This document shows positions 24,847-35,000 of a stretch of DNA of 64,000 nucleotides, one piece after another. Below the pieces are notes generated by a model that made no database searches, was not told the DNA's origin, and saw only the letters and a program-made list of their open reading frames with translations. Made by a program: the position numbers and the translations under genes. Source of the stretch: Micromonospora sp. MW-13 (GTDB taxonomy: Bacteria; Actinomycetota; Actinomycetes; Mycobacteriales; Micromonosporaceae); assembly GCF_003434305.1 (NCBI RefSeq), contig NZ_QKKX01000077.1:1-64000 (forward strand), written 5' to 3'. Numbering within the stretch: position 1 is the stretch's first letter; each line of letters starts with the position of its first letter.

Positions 24847-27800
24847 ATGCATAGCGTAATCCGCTGGCGAACATGGCGCGGCCCGGCCGTAAGCGGTCTG
24901 GCCGTCGTCGCTGTCGCCGCCACCACCGTCGGTGTGACGCCGCTGGCAAACGCCGCCCCGACGGCGGCCACCACGACGACGCCCAGCGAGACCGCGACCC
25001 CGACACCGGGCGGACCCGGCGGGACCAGCGCCGTGATCACGTTGATCTCCGGTGACAAGGTGCGCTACACCGAGGGTCCGGACGGTCGTGGTACGGCCAC
25101 CGTAGTCGGTGGGTCGACCGGTCCGAACGCGTCCCGGTCGTTCCAGGCGTACTCGGACCCGACCGGCGTGTACGTGATCCCGCAGTCGGCTCAGGGCCTG
25201 GTGGCTTCCGGTGTGCTGGATCGGGAGTTGTTCGATGTGCAGTATCTGGCCCGTAACGGGTACGGCGACGACAAGGCGACCTCGACGCCGGTGATCGTGA
25301 GTTACACGGCGGGCGCGGGCACGTCGGCTCGGGCGGCGGCGAGCCCGTCGCCTGCGGCGTTGCCGGGTGCGGTCAAGCGTCGTGACCTGCCCAGCGTTTC
25401 GGGTGCGGGGATGGCGGTGGACAAGGCCAAGGCCGCCGACTTCTGGTCGACGCTGACCGGCACCGCCACCGCCACCGCGAAGACCAGCGCGCCCAGTGCC
25501 ACGGCTGCGGGGCCGAAAACGTTGGGTGCCGGGGTCAGCAAGGTGTGGCTGGACCAGCGGGTGCAGGCTGACCTGTCCGAGAGTGTGCCGCTGATCGGCG
25601 CTCCAGAGGCATGGGCCGCCGGGTTCGACGGCACCGGGGTGAAGGTCGCGGTGCTGGACACCGGGTTCGACGCCACCCACCCGGACCTGCAGGGCAAGGT
25701 GGTGGGGTCGAAGAGCTTCGTGCCGGGTGCATCGGCGGTGACCGATGGGCATGGGCATGGCACGCATGTGGCGGCCACGGTCGCCGGCACCGGTGCGGGT
25801 TCCGGCGGTACGCGTAAGGGTGTAGCTCCGGGTGCGGACCTGATGATCGGCAAGGTGCTCGCCGACGACGGGTTCGGCGACATGTCCTGGATCATCGACG
25901 GGATGGAGTGGGCCGCGACCAACGGCGCCAAGATCGTCAGCCTGAGCCTGGGCGGCGGGCGCAGCGACGGTACGGACCCGGGCAGCCAGGCGGTCAACCG
26001 GCTCACCGCTGAGACCGGGGCGCTGTTCGTCATCGCCGCCGGTAACGACGGTAGGGCGTCCACCATCGGCTCGCCGGGCGCGGCGGATGCCGCGCTGACC
26101 GTGGCCGCGACCGACAACAACGACCGGCTGGCCTCCTTCTCCAGCCGTGGCCCGCGGAGCGGGGACCGGGCGCTCAAGCCGGACATCGCCGCCCCGGGTG
26201 TCGCCATCGTCGCCGCCCGGGCGGCGGGTACCACGATGGGCACCCCGGTGGACGACCTGTACACCTCGGCGAACGGCACGTCGATGGCGACCCCGCACGT
26301 GGCGGGCGCCGCCGCCGTCCTGGCGCAGCGGCATCCGGACTGGACCGCCAGCCAGCTCAAGCCGACGCTGATGAGCACCAGCAAGGACGCCGGGTACACC
26401 GCCTACGAGCAGGGTGCCGGCCGGGTCGACCTAGCCCGCGCCATCCGCCAGCAGGTCACCACCAACACGGTGAACCTCGACTACGGCCTGGTCACCCCCG
26501 ACGCCCAGCCGCGGGTGGACAAGCAGCTCACCTTCAGCAACCCCACCACGGCGCCGGTGACCCTGACCCTGGCCCTCAAGCTGCGCCGGGCCAACGGTGA
26601 CGACGCGAGCAGCGGGCTCACCGCGCCGGCCACGGTCACCGTCCCGGCGGGCGGCAGTGCCCAGGCGACCGTCACGCTGGACACCAGCGTGGTCGACGAC
26701 GGCAGCTACACCGGATCGGTCGTGGCGGTCGAGGAGAGCACCGGCACCAGGCTGACCCTGCCGGTCAGCGCGACGCGCCGGGGGCCCTCGCGCCAGATCA
26801 CCGTGACCATCACCGAAGGTCCGCAGCTGCGCCTCGGCGGGCAGGTCATCTGCAGTTTCGGCAAGCTGAACGACGAGGGCGGCGGCGGCCGGGAAAGCTA
26901 CACGCAGGTTCTGTTCTCGAGCAACGGCGTGGCCACCGGCACCGTAGACGTCCCCGAGGGCGACTACCACTTCTACTGCAACGCGCCGGGGGCGTTCGCC
27001 ACGGGCTCGTTGGAGGCCGCGGTCTGGATCGAGGAGCCGCAGTACACCGTCGCCGGGGACGCCACCATCGAGTACAACCTCGACACCGACGTGGTGCCGA
27101 TCAACAAGATCAACACGCCGCAACCCAGCGAGGTCGTACACAACCTCATAGCCAGCAGCTACACCACCGCCGCCGGCCTCACCTACGCCAACTACTTCGT
27201 CACCACGACCGGCTTCGGCTACGGCCTCCGCCTCTTCGCGACACCCACCAAGACCACGGCGACCATCGGTAAGTACCGATTCTGGTACGAACAGGTGCTC
27301 GCCGCACCCGAGGCGGCCATGACCGTGAACGGCAACGGGAAGGCCCAGGTCAACCCGCTGTACAACAACGACAGCGAGCTGGTCGAACCGTGGAATCTGA
27401 CCTCGCCGAGGCTGCTGAAGTTCGAAACCGACCAACGACTCAAACTGGCCAGCTACGACGACGTGCTCGGCGGTAAGGACGTGCGCGGCAAGCTGATCCT
27501 GCTCGAAACCGCCAACGCCACCACCGCAGACGAGTACTGCGCGGCGCAGGAGCGCAGCGCCGACGCCGGTGCGGCTGGAATCCTCAACCACAACAAGGAT
27601 CCGCTCTATAGTCGAATGATCGGGAGCTGGTTCACCCAGTACTGCGGACAGCGCCTGCCGTTCCTCTGGCTGGACGGGCAGCAGTGGAAGCAGGTCGCCG
27701 ACGTCCTCGCCGGCGCGAGCGCGCCCTACGTGGACATCAAGGCGCAGATCGCCAGCCCGTACGAGTACAAGTTGCGCCCGTTCTACACCGACAAGATCCC

Positions 27801-28890
27801 CAGCACGTTGGTCACCAAGGTGCGGCACAAGGACCTGGTCCGGGTGAACACCGAGCAGCACGTGCAGTTCCCGGTGGAGAAGAACCTGCCGGTCATGTCC
27901 GAGGTCAACCACACCTTCGGCCCAGACGACACCTTCAGCTTCAACGCGGGCCACGTCTACCAGGCACCCATCAACCGGGTTGACTACTACAACGTGGTCG
28001 GGCCCGACATTCTCTGGAAGCGCAACTTCGTCCTCACCAATCCGGCCACCGGCATCACGCGGACCATCAACGCACGCAACAACGGGTTCCTCAAGCCCGA
28101 GACGCGGGTCGAGAAGATCAACCAGGCACCGTACGTGTTCGGGCAGCCCGACTTCGGCTACCGTCCGTTCGAACACCAGTGGGCTGGGTTCTGCACGGTG
28201 TGCCGCCAGACCGACACGCTCGGCATCTACCAGTGGGCGGTGTCCGCAGCCGATCCGGGGCTGGCCACCGGTGACGTGCCGCTGCGCCGGATGGAGGTCT
28301 CGCTCACCCGCGACGCGGTCCCGATCACACCGATGCCGTCGTCGTTCCCGGCATACACGCAGTACGCCCTGCCCGCCGAAGCCGGCACTTACCAACTGAA
28401 GACCGTCTCCTACGACGACTTCTCCGGACAGCACCTGGCCGAGCGGGTGACCACGGACTGGACGTTCCGCTCGCAACGTGCCGCGGTCCAGACCGTCAAG
28501 AAGCCGGTCTACTGCTCGTCAGCCGAGCTCGGTCAGGCCACCGGCCCGTGTGAGTGGCAACCGCTGATCCAGCTCAGCCACGACTTCGACCTAGCCCTCA
28601 ACGACACCACGAAGGCCAACCAGCTCTACCGGTTCGACGTCACCGCACGGCACGTCATGCCGAACGCACCCGGGATCACCGGACTGCGCAGTTGGGTCTC
28701 CTACGACGACGGCAAGACCTGGGTCGCGGCGCAGGTGAAGAAGAACCGCGACGGCAGCTGGCAGGTGCAGGTCAAGCACCCGAAGCTGGAGAAGACCACC
28801 GGCGCGGTCTCGGTACGCACCGAGGCGTGGGACAGCGCGGGCAACCGCGTGGTCCAGACCATCGACCGGGCGTACGGCCTCACCGCCTGA
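24847..28890 (+). CDS. Secreted S8-family serine peptidase (subtilase), 1347 aa
   Basis: Starts at ATG 24847, after a GGAGG about eight bases upstream. An upstream in-frame frame to 24664 has no such site and would bury the signal peptide. The signal peptide covers residues 1-37 (arginines, then GLAVVAVAATTVGVTPLANA, then APTA). A propeptide region reaches to ~residue 225. The catalytic triad is Asp271 (VAVLDTGFDATH), His304 (GHGHGTHVAATVAG) and Ser479 (NGTSMATPHVAGAAA), with the oxyanion Asn in FVIAAGNDG. Fn3-like beta-sandwich domains follow from ~570. A PA-like insert is suggested around residues 870-960 (VRGKLILLETANA, ADAGAAGILNHNKDP), with further beta-rich repeats to the end. It is large compared with the ~400-residue core and has no LPxTG or membrane anchor, so it is probably released. 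It may serve nutrition or envelope processing. Confidence 0.92.
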   Translation: MHSVIRWRTWRGPAVSGLAVVAVAATTVGVTPLANAAPTAATTTTPSETATPTPGGPGGTSAVITLISGDKVRYTEGPDGRGTATVVGGSTGPNASRSFQAYSDPTGVYVIPQSAQGLVASGVLDRELFDVQYLARNGYGDDKATSTPVIVSYTAGAGTSARAAASPSPAALPGAVKRRDLPSVSGAGMAVDKAKAADFWSTLTGTATATAKTSAPSATAAGPKTLGAGVSKVWLDQRVQADLSESVPLIGAPEAWAAGFDGTGVKVAVLDTGFDATHPDLQGKVVGSKSFVPGASAVTDGHGHGTHVAATVAGTGAGSGGTRKGVAPGADLMIGKVLADDGFGDMSWIIDGMEWAATNGAKIVSLSLGGGRSDGTDPGSQAVNRLTAETGALFVIAAGNDGRASTIGSPGAADAALTVAATDNNDRLASFSSRGPRSGDRALKPDIAAPGVAIVAARAAGTTMGTPVDDLYTSANGTSMATPHVAGAAAVLAQRHPDWTASQLKPTLMSTSKDAGYTAYEQGAGRVDLARAIRQQVTTNTVNLDYGLVTPDAQPRVDKQLTFSNPTTAPVTLTLALKLRRANGDDASSGLTAPATVTVPAGGSAQATVTLDTSVVDDGSYTGSVVAVEESTGTRLTLPVSATRRGPSRQITVTITEGPQLRLGGQVICSFGKLNDEGGGGRESYTQVLFSSNGVATGTVDVPEGDYHFYCNAPGAFATGSLEAAVWIEEPQYTVAGDATIEYNLDTDVVPINKINTPQPSEVVHNLIASSYTTAAGLTYANYFVTTTGFGYGLRLFATPTKTTATIGKYRFWYEQVLAAPEAAMTVNGNGKAQVNPLYNNDSELVEPWNLTSPRLLKFETDQRLKLASYDDVLGGKDVRGKLILLETANATTADEYCAAQERSADAGAAGILNHNKDPLYSRMIGSWFTQYCGQRLPFLWLDGQQWKQVADVLAGASAPYVDIKAQIASPYEYKLRPFYTDKIPSTLVTKVRHKDLVRVNTEQHVQFPVEKNLPVMSEVNHTFGPDDTFSFNAGHVYQAPINRVDYYNVVGPDILWKRNFVLTNPATGITRTINARNNGFLKPETRVEKINQAPYVFGQPDFGYRPFEHQWAGFCTVCRQTDTLGIYQWAVSAADPGLATGDVPLRRMEVSLTRDAVPITPMPSSFPAYTQYALPAEAGTYQLKTVSYDDFSGQHLAERVTTDWTFRSQRAAVQTVKKPVYCSSAELGQATGPCEWQPLIQLSHDFDLALNDTTKANQLYRFDVTARHVMPNAPGITGLRSWVSYDDGKTWVAAQVKKNRDGSWQVQVKHPKLEKTTGAVSVRTEAWDSAGNRVVQTIDRAYGLTA

Positions 28891-28932
28891 CACTCGCGCA
28901 ACTGGTCCGCCCCTTCCCGAACCCTGCACACC

Positions 28933-28969
28933 AGGCCGCCCTTCACGCCGCCGGCGCGGAGGGCGGCCT
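28933..28969 (+). terminator. Hairpin terminator after the subtilase gene
   Basis: AGGCCGCCCT (28933-28942) and AGGGCGGCCT (28960-28969) are perfect complements around a 17-nt GC-rich loop, 43 bp past the stop codon. Confidence 0.7.
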
Positions 28970-29099
28970 CCTGCCTGCCCACGGTGCACGTCCGGTGGGT
29001 CGATCCGTACCCACCGGACAACCCACCGAGCGCCCGAGGCCGATACCACCGCCCCGGCATGGGGCGATGGCCTTCATGACGCGCTGCTGGCCCTGGTCC

Positions 29100-29214
29100 G
29101 AGCGGGTGTGCCACATCGACACGATCCTGCCGCGACGCCTGTACCTGCTGGTGGTCATGGAAGTAGCCACCCGACATGTCCACTTCCTCTGCATCACCGC
29201 GCACCCCACCGGCC
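29100..29214 (+). pseudogene. IS3/IS481-type integrase-core scrap
   Basis: The forward strand reads VCHIDTILPRRLYLLVVMEV, ATRHVHFLCITAHPTG, matching the rve integrase core around the first catalytic Asp (HIDTI). Nothing before or after belongs to it. Confidence 0.6.
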
Positions 29215-29442
29215 TACGCGGGCTGGCGGTCGGCCGGGACGCCCAGGCGCAGCAGCGGCAGGCAGGAGAGGAGCAGGCCGACCGCACCCACCCACAGGGC
29301 CACCCGGGCGCCGGCGGCGGCCCCCAGCACGGTGCCCAGCAGCGCGCCCAGCGGCATCGCCCCGCCGAGCAGGAACCGCATGGTGGCGTTCATCCGGCCG
29401 AGCAGTTCGGGCGGGCACAGCTGCTGGCGCAGACTGAGCCAT
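29215..29442 (-). pseudogene. MFS transporter, last transmembrane segments
   Basis: The reverse strand reads LRQQLCPPELLGRMNATMRF, LLGGAMPLGALLGTVLGAAA, RVALWVGAVGLLLSCLPLLR and stops after RQPA: the final two membrane helices of a major-facilitator efflux protein. The remainder is missing. Confidence 0.6.
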
Positions 29443-29471
29443 TCTCGGTAACGTCCCGTGACGGTGGGTGA

Positions 29472-30302
29472 TTATGTGGTTCGGCTCTGATCGACGTGCA
29501 GGAGCACGAGTGCGGCGGCGGCGATTTTGCCGATCTGGCTGGGGTCGAGGCTGACGCGGCGCAGGGCTTTAAAGGTCATCTTGAGCAGGGCGTTGGCTTG
29601 TTCGGCGCGGGCTCGGGCGTGGGCCTGTAGCCAGTTGAGCTGCTTCTGGGCGTCGGTTAGTTCGACGCCCTTCGTCTTCTTGATCGGGACGGTGACGATG
29701 GTGGCTTCGCCTTCGTAGCCCAGGTCGGCCAGGGCGTGCAGGCCGTCGCCGGTCCAAGCCGTCAAATCGGGCAAGATCTGCGGGTGGGCGCGTGCGCAGG
29801 TCGTGTCGTGTTCACGTCCTGGGCGGACGTCGGAGGTCCACAGCGGCCACCCGTCCGGTGACGACACGACCTGGATGTTGCCGCCGTGGTGGTGATGTTT
29901 GCCTGACCACCAGAGATCCACGCCGGGGGTCGGTCCGGGCGCCGCGCACCGGTCGGTGTAGATGAGCGTGCCGTCGATGTTGACGTGAGGATGTCCGGCG
30001 ATCTTCGCCGCCAGCAGGGCCGCGTGCAGGGACGGCTTGAGGCCGGCCAACACGTCGATGCCCTCGTGGAGGCAGCGATAGACGTTCGGGACCGAGATCG
30101 CGTTGTCGACCGCCAGCTGCCGCACTCGGGTGCCGTCGAGAAACCACCGCATGACCAGGACCGCCTGTTGGAAGCACGTCAACGCCCGACGGCCACGGCG
30201 GGTTCCCAGACGCTGGCGCCGGGCGTGGATCAAGGCCGACACGAACAGGACGGTCTCCTGCCGTGCAGGAAGCACACAGCTATATGTGACACTGGCAGAC
30301 AC
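29472..30302 (-). CDS. IS5-type transposase (DDE_Tnp_4-like), intact
   Basis: 276 aa. A helix-turn-helix region (RALTCFQQAVLVMRWFLDGT, VRQLAVDNAISVPNVYRCLH) is followed by the DDE core: HPHVNIDGTLIYTDR (first Asp), PDLTAWTGDGLHALADLGYE (second Asp region), and a final helix with ARARAEQANALLKMTFKALR (Glu). The length fits IS5/ISL2-group enzymes. The left end of the element is probably close to 29450, but inverted repeats could not be confirmed by eye. Confidence 0.8.
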   Translation of the reverse strand: MSASVTYSCVLPARQETVLFVSALIHARRQRLGTRRGRRALTCFQQAVLVMRWFLDGTRVRQLAVDNAISVPNVYRCLHEGIDVLAGLKPSLHAALLAAKIAGHPHVNIDGTLIYTDRCAAPGPTPGVDLWWSGKHHHHGGNIQVVSSPDGWPLWTSDVRPGREHDTTCARAHPQILPDLTAWTGDGLHALADLGYEGEATIVTVPIKKTKGVELTDAQKQLNWLQAHARARAEQANALLKMTFKALRRVSLDPSQIGKIAAAALVLLHVDQSRTT

Positions 30303-30450
30303 GTGAGGCCTCTGTGGAGTTGATCAGTGAGATGACCACTTCCTACAGGGGCTTCACTCCTTTTCTGGCGCAGCGCGACACCGTCGGCGTGTCATCCACC
30401 GCCTACAACCGCCAGTCACACACCGTCACGCCTGGCTACCGAGAACAGCT

Positions 30451-30645
30451 CACTGGGTACGCGACGTCACCTACGACGAAGACCGATCCCAGATCCGCAC
30501 CGGCACCGGACCCCAAGTCATGGCCGCCCTGCGCAACGCCGCCATCGGCGCACTACGCACCGCCGGCGTCACCAACATCGCCGCCGCCAACCGACACCAC
30601 GCCCGCGACAGCAACCGGCCACTGGCCCTACTCGGCATCAACTGA
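30451..30645 (+). pseudogene. ISAs1-family transposase, C-terminal fragment
   Basis: The forward strand reads HWVRDVTYDEDRSQIRTGTG, PQVMAALRNAAIGALRTAGV, TNIAAANRHHARDSNRPLAL, LGIN then stop: the strongly conserved ISAs1 C-terminus with the catalytic D-E region (VTYDED). Upstream sequence is unrelated. Confidence 0.8.
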
Positions 30646-30933
30646 GGACTTTGCCGAGGCCCTGCGAGGTTAATATCCAGTTATTTACTTACCTTGCAAT
30701 TGCTTGACGGCAACGCTGACGGCAACCCACGCGCACGAGCACGCCCGACGACGCACCCCGATGCACACAGTTGCGACACCAACACACCGAACTCACTCAC
30801 GGCTCCTGCCGCGATTGAATTCACTCGGCCCCGAAGACACCACTGACGAGTTCCGCGATAGACAATGCAAGCCCGGCATTCGTCAGGACCTCGTCAGGAC
30901 AAACTCGCTAGTGGCGACTAGGATGCCACTGGC
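30646..30933. other. Gap without supported gene
   Basis: Lower-GC stretch with no recognisable protein. Confidence 0.4.
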
Positions 30934-31173
30934 CTACGAATCCCAACCATCGAAAAAGTAGTGCTCATCCAGGTAGGGACCGAACGGCCCCAACCTGTCG
31001 CCCTGCGTCACTCTCTCGTCGAGTCTTTCGAGGAACTGTTGAAGGTCCGGCCCCGCAATAGCCTTCGCACTACTCCAACAGCCCGACCAGCTGCTATGAA
31101 CAGGTGCGTGGTCTCCTCTGACGCAGACCCACAGCCATTCAGGGGCAGCGGCGTCGCCGCACAACACCACGGC
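30934..31173 (-). CDS. Possible small protein (about 79 aa)
   Basis: From GTG 31173 the reverse strand reads VVLCGDAAAPEWLWVCVRGD, LQQFLERLDERVTQGDRLGP, FGPYLDEHYFFDGWDS. The C-terminal half looks protein-like and acidic/aromatic, as in small immunity or cytoplasmic proteins, but there is no good ribosome site and a stop lies just upstream. It may be the tail of a decayed gene. It is in the same orientation as the RHS locus. Confidence 0.3.
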   Translation of the reverse strand, partial: AVVLCGDAAAPEWLWVCVRGDHAPVHSSWSGCWSSAKAIAGPDLQQFLERLDERVTQGDRLGPFGPYLDEHYFFDGWDS

Positions 31174-31744
31174 GACAAACCGCTGCTAGAGGAAAGAACG
31201 GGGAGCAAAAGTCTACTTAGCCGCCCAGCTCGTGGCGCGACATCCCTATCCCGTAGTTCCGCGACAATCACTTCCCCACATCGCCTACCGACGACGTCCC
31301 GGCGCAGGTCGGAGCCTTCCCGGCATGTGGCGGATAATTTCGGTGACATGGTCTGCCGCAAACCCAGCCACAGCGGCTCCGGCACCCGAGATCGCGAGCT
31401 ACCGCAGACCATCGCCGTACGACTCCAAAAACCCCGCTTTAGTCCGTACTCACCTTCCGGCACAGCCCTTCCAGCACACCGCGCGGGGAAGCTTCATCAT
31501 GCCCGCGTAACCGGCCTCGATCTCGACTGGATACGCCTACTTCAAATCCTCCACACGTCCGTCGACTGGCCGCGCTCGTCGACGCGCCCTCAGCCCACAG
31601 AACACCCCCACCTGCGGCAACATCACCGCATCAAGGCTGCCGATACGGCTTGGTTCAGATCGTCGGACAATGCGTCATGAACCGCAGTAGCGGGCGACGG
31701 ACGGAAGCAAGGCGCTTCATGTCGTTCCGGTAGCTCATCGACCG
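31174..31744. other. Probably decayed minus-strand sequence, no intact gene
   Basis: Short protein-like stretches occur on the minus strand in different frames (around 31230-31390), as if a gene had accumulated frameshifts. No family is recognised and no start with a ribosome site is present. Confidence 0.35.
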
Positions 31745-32017
31745 TCACGGACCATGAGCATCACCGAGCACCTCTGGCACTGCTGCATGCAATTCTTCAT
31801 CCGTTACCTCGCCAGCTAGCCAACCCGCCACGTAATGCGCCTGCCGCATAGTGAGCCCAAATGCCTTTTTGGCACTGAGTGAAGCCCGCACATGAAACGA
31901 GTCGAACCGAGGATCGACAGAGCGAGCCTTTCGTAGGATATTAACAATGTCATCGCTACCGCGAGACGAGTGCTCTAGAAGTCGCACCCAACTCTCACTC
32001 CATTGATCCAACTTCAA
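31745..32017 (-). CDS. Candidate immunity protein for the RHS toxin (90 aa)
   Basis: Begins at TTG 32017, overlapping the RHS stop codon by four bases (TTGA), with CAGGAGA as ribosome site inside the RHS gene. Helical, soluble, slightly acidic: LDQWSESWVRLLEHSSRGSD, RKARSVDPRFDSFHVRASLS, LTMRQAHYVAGWLAGEVTDE. No known immunity family is recognised. Position and coupling directly after a polymorphic toxin are the classical arrangement for the cognate antidote; the identification rests on that context alone. Confidence 0.65.
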   Translation of the reverse strand: MKLDQWSESWVRLLEHSSRGSDDIVNILRKARSVDPRFDSFHVRASLSAKKAFGLTMRQAHYVAGWLAGEVTDEELHAAVPEVLGDAHGP

Positions 32018-35000
32018 GGTCTCCTGAATAGTGCTTCGACGGGTTTATAAGCCCCCCGCGCGCCCTGGGTAGTTACAGATGCAACTTGCGAGAAGCCGTA
32101 CTTGGCTGCCTGCCGCCCCGTCCAGGTTCCAGCAGCCGCCTCCGCATGGCTTGCACCGGCAGAAGCTAGCTCGTTGAATTTCTCAAGATTGGACCCAAAT
32201 GCCCAATGTCCACGGATCGCAGTAACGCGATCTCCGAAATGTCCCATCACACTGGACATTACGCTTGACCCCCGCAATTTTGACCTAACCACGGCTCCAG
32301 TGGCGGTCTCTTCCCACTGGGTTTGGATTCCTAGTTCAACCACGCCATCTCTATCGATGGTACCCTGACCGATGCCACCGTCCGCATGCTCAATGGTGAT
32401 TTCATCAGCGGATCTCGTAACCGTCACATCACAGTCGTTATTGTGTACGAGTACCGACGTCGTACCGGCGAGCACATAGTACGTGTGGATGTCGGCGACG
32501 GTGAGGTCGTGCATCCGCTTGTCGCCGGTGTAGTTGCGTACCTTGACGACGGTGAGTTGGTGTCCGGGGCCGCCGCCGCCCATGCCGGCGCCGGTGCCGT
32601 CGCCCTCCAGGCGCTTGTCGTCGTGCACGAGCAGTCGGTGACCGACCGTCAGCTTGGCGGCGTCAACCCACCTGCCGTCCGTGGCATCCCAGAACGGGTG
32701 GTGCTGGGTCGTTTTCAACACCGTCGTCTTGCCGGTCTTGGCGTCGCGGACGGTGACGTCGGTCAGGTCACGGTCCTGATTGACGTGTAGCTGGGTGACC
32801 GGCTTCGCCTCGCTGCGCCCGGTCTCGGGGTCGGTCGCGGTGACCTCGTCACCGTGCTTCAGATCCTCGATCGGCTTGCTGCTGCCATCGGCCAGCAGCA
32901 CCCGGGTCGACGGATCGAAGCTGTGCGTCGTGCAGCCCGACGAGCCGTCATCCTGGCGGTTCCGCCCCTGGTAGCCGGAGCCACCGGACGATCCATCCGC
33001 GGAAGCAGCCCTGGACCCGCCACCGCCGGCGGCCTTCGATCCCCCGCCGCTGGCCCTCGCCCCGTCACCGCCCGCCGCGCGCCCGCCCAGTTTCGGCAGC
33101 CGGCTCCCGGCGGCGGCAGCGGCCTTCGCCCCACCGGCCGCTGCGCGGAGGCCACCGCCGAGCCGGCTGAGGCCCGCCGACAGCGCGCCGTCCAAGCCAC
33201 CCTCGATCATCGTGCCGGCCAGACCGCTCCAGGAGAACTCCTGGTCGCCTCGGGAAACGTCGACCATGAACCCGGCACCGGCCGCCATCGCACCGGCTGC
33301 GGCTCCGGCCAGGATGAGGCAGCCCACTCCGGTGGCGCACAACGCGCCGATGGCAACCGTCGCGACGAGCCCCGCCGCGGCGGTCGCGACGAACTTCCAG
33401 GGGTCCTTCTTTATCGCGTCGACTGTCGCCTTGGCACTGTCGACGACTTTCTTCACCGCCTTTTTCGCGGTTTCCTTGACGCACTTACCGACGCCCCCGG
33501 ACAGGCATTTCTTGGCCGACCGCATGGCGTCCTTGACCGAGTTGGCCTTCTTCTTGGCCCAGCGGACCGTGGACTTCTTCACCACGTTCCACGCCTTGGA
33601 AGCCTTGCTCGCGGCCTTCTTCGCCCCGGCTTTGATGTCCTTCCACGCCCGCCCCGAAGCGACATGCTTGAACGCCGACGTCGCGGCACTCGTGGCCGCC
33701 CGGAACGTCGACACCGGGTTCGTGACAACCTTGACGGCACTCGACACGGACTTCTTGAAGCTGGACCAGCCCCAGTGTCCGGTCGGGTCGACCGTGGTCA
33801 GGGGGTTGCCGTCGCCGTACTGGAAACGGTTGGCCGCGACCGAGTCGGGCACTGGAGACACCTCGGCGCTGTCTCGGGTGTCGAACTGCCCGGTGGCCGG
33901 GTTGTACCAACGCGACAGCATGTTGACCCGACCGCTGAGCCCGTCCGTCCACTCCGACTGGTAGCCCAGGTTGCCGACCATCCCGCTGGTGGTCAGCACA
34001 TTGCCCAACGGATCGTAGGTGGCGGACCCGGACAGCGCCGTCCCGGCGGCGGAGAACTGACCCACCACGTCCCAGTGCTGGTCGGTCCAGGCGTACCCGG
34101 AACCGGCGCCGGTCCCGGACCCCTCACCGAACAACTCTCCGGCCGGGCCACGCGTGTAGGTCGCGGTGCCGTCACTGGCCAGCTGGTTACTCAGGCCGGT
34201 GTACCTGAAGCCCGGCTTGATCGCCCGCCCCAGCGCGTCGTAGTCGTAGCTGGTTGTGGTACCCCCGGCAGCCTGCTGGGCTCGCACCTGGCCGAAGGCG
34301 TCGGTCTGGGTGTCGTACGCGACCGACCCGGAGATCGTGCGCTTCAACGTGCCGCGTGCGGTGTAGAGGTACGACGAGCCGTCGTTCTGGGTCAGTAACT
34401 GGTTGCGGGCGTCGTAGGTGAAGATCTTGGACCCGTTCTGGGTGCGGTTGCCCGAGGCGTCGTACGCGTACGTGGTCGACGTCGTCCCGTTGCTCCACGA
34501 GGTCAACCGGTCGGCCAAGTCGTAGGTGTAGGTGTTGGACGAGGACCCGGCGAAGCCGGTGGTCACCTTGGACGTCTCGTTGCCGTTGGCGTCGTACCCG
34601 TAGGTGATCGAGCCGAGGGTGAGCGTCCCGGCGGCGTTCTTCAGGGTGTCGGTCTTCAGACGGTGCAGGTCGTCGTAGGTGAGGGTGCGGGCGTTGTTGT
34701 TGGTGCCGTAGGTGATCGTCCCCGGCTGGGAGAGCTTGTTGTAGGCCAGGGTGACGTTGATGGAGGTCGTCGGGTTCGTCGCGGTCCGCAACCGGCCGAC
34801 GTTGTCGTAGGTGTAGCTGGTCGTCCCTGCGGCGTCGGTCCGCGACGCCATCCGTCCGTCCCGGTTGTACGAGAACGAGTTGTTGTCGGCCGGCCCGGTG
34901 ACGGTGAGTGGCAGACCACGGTCGTCGTAGGAGATCGTGTTGGTGCCCGACGGGGCGGACAGTTCGGTCAGCCGGCCCGCGTCGTCGTAGTCGAAGATCC

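Noticed and set aside
26431..28476. 681-codon open frame on the minus strand
   Set aside because: Antisense to the subtilase, which has a full catalytic triad and signal peptide on the other strand.
30314..30673. 119-residue Thr/Pro-rich plus-strand frame
   Set aside because: Another frame over the same bases gives the ISAs1 transposase C-terminus, which is clearly the real signal.
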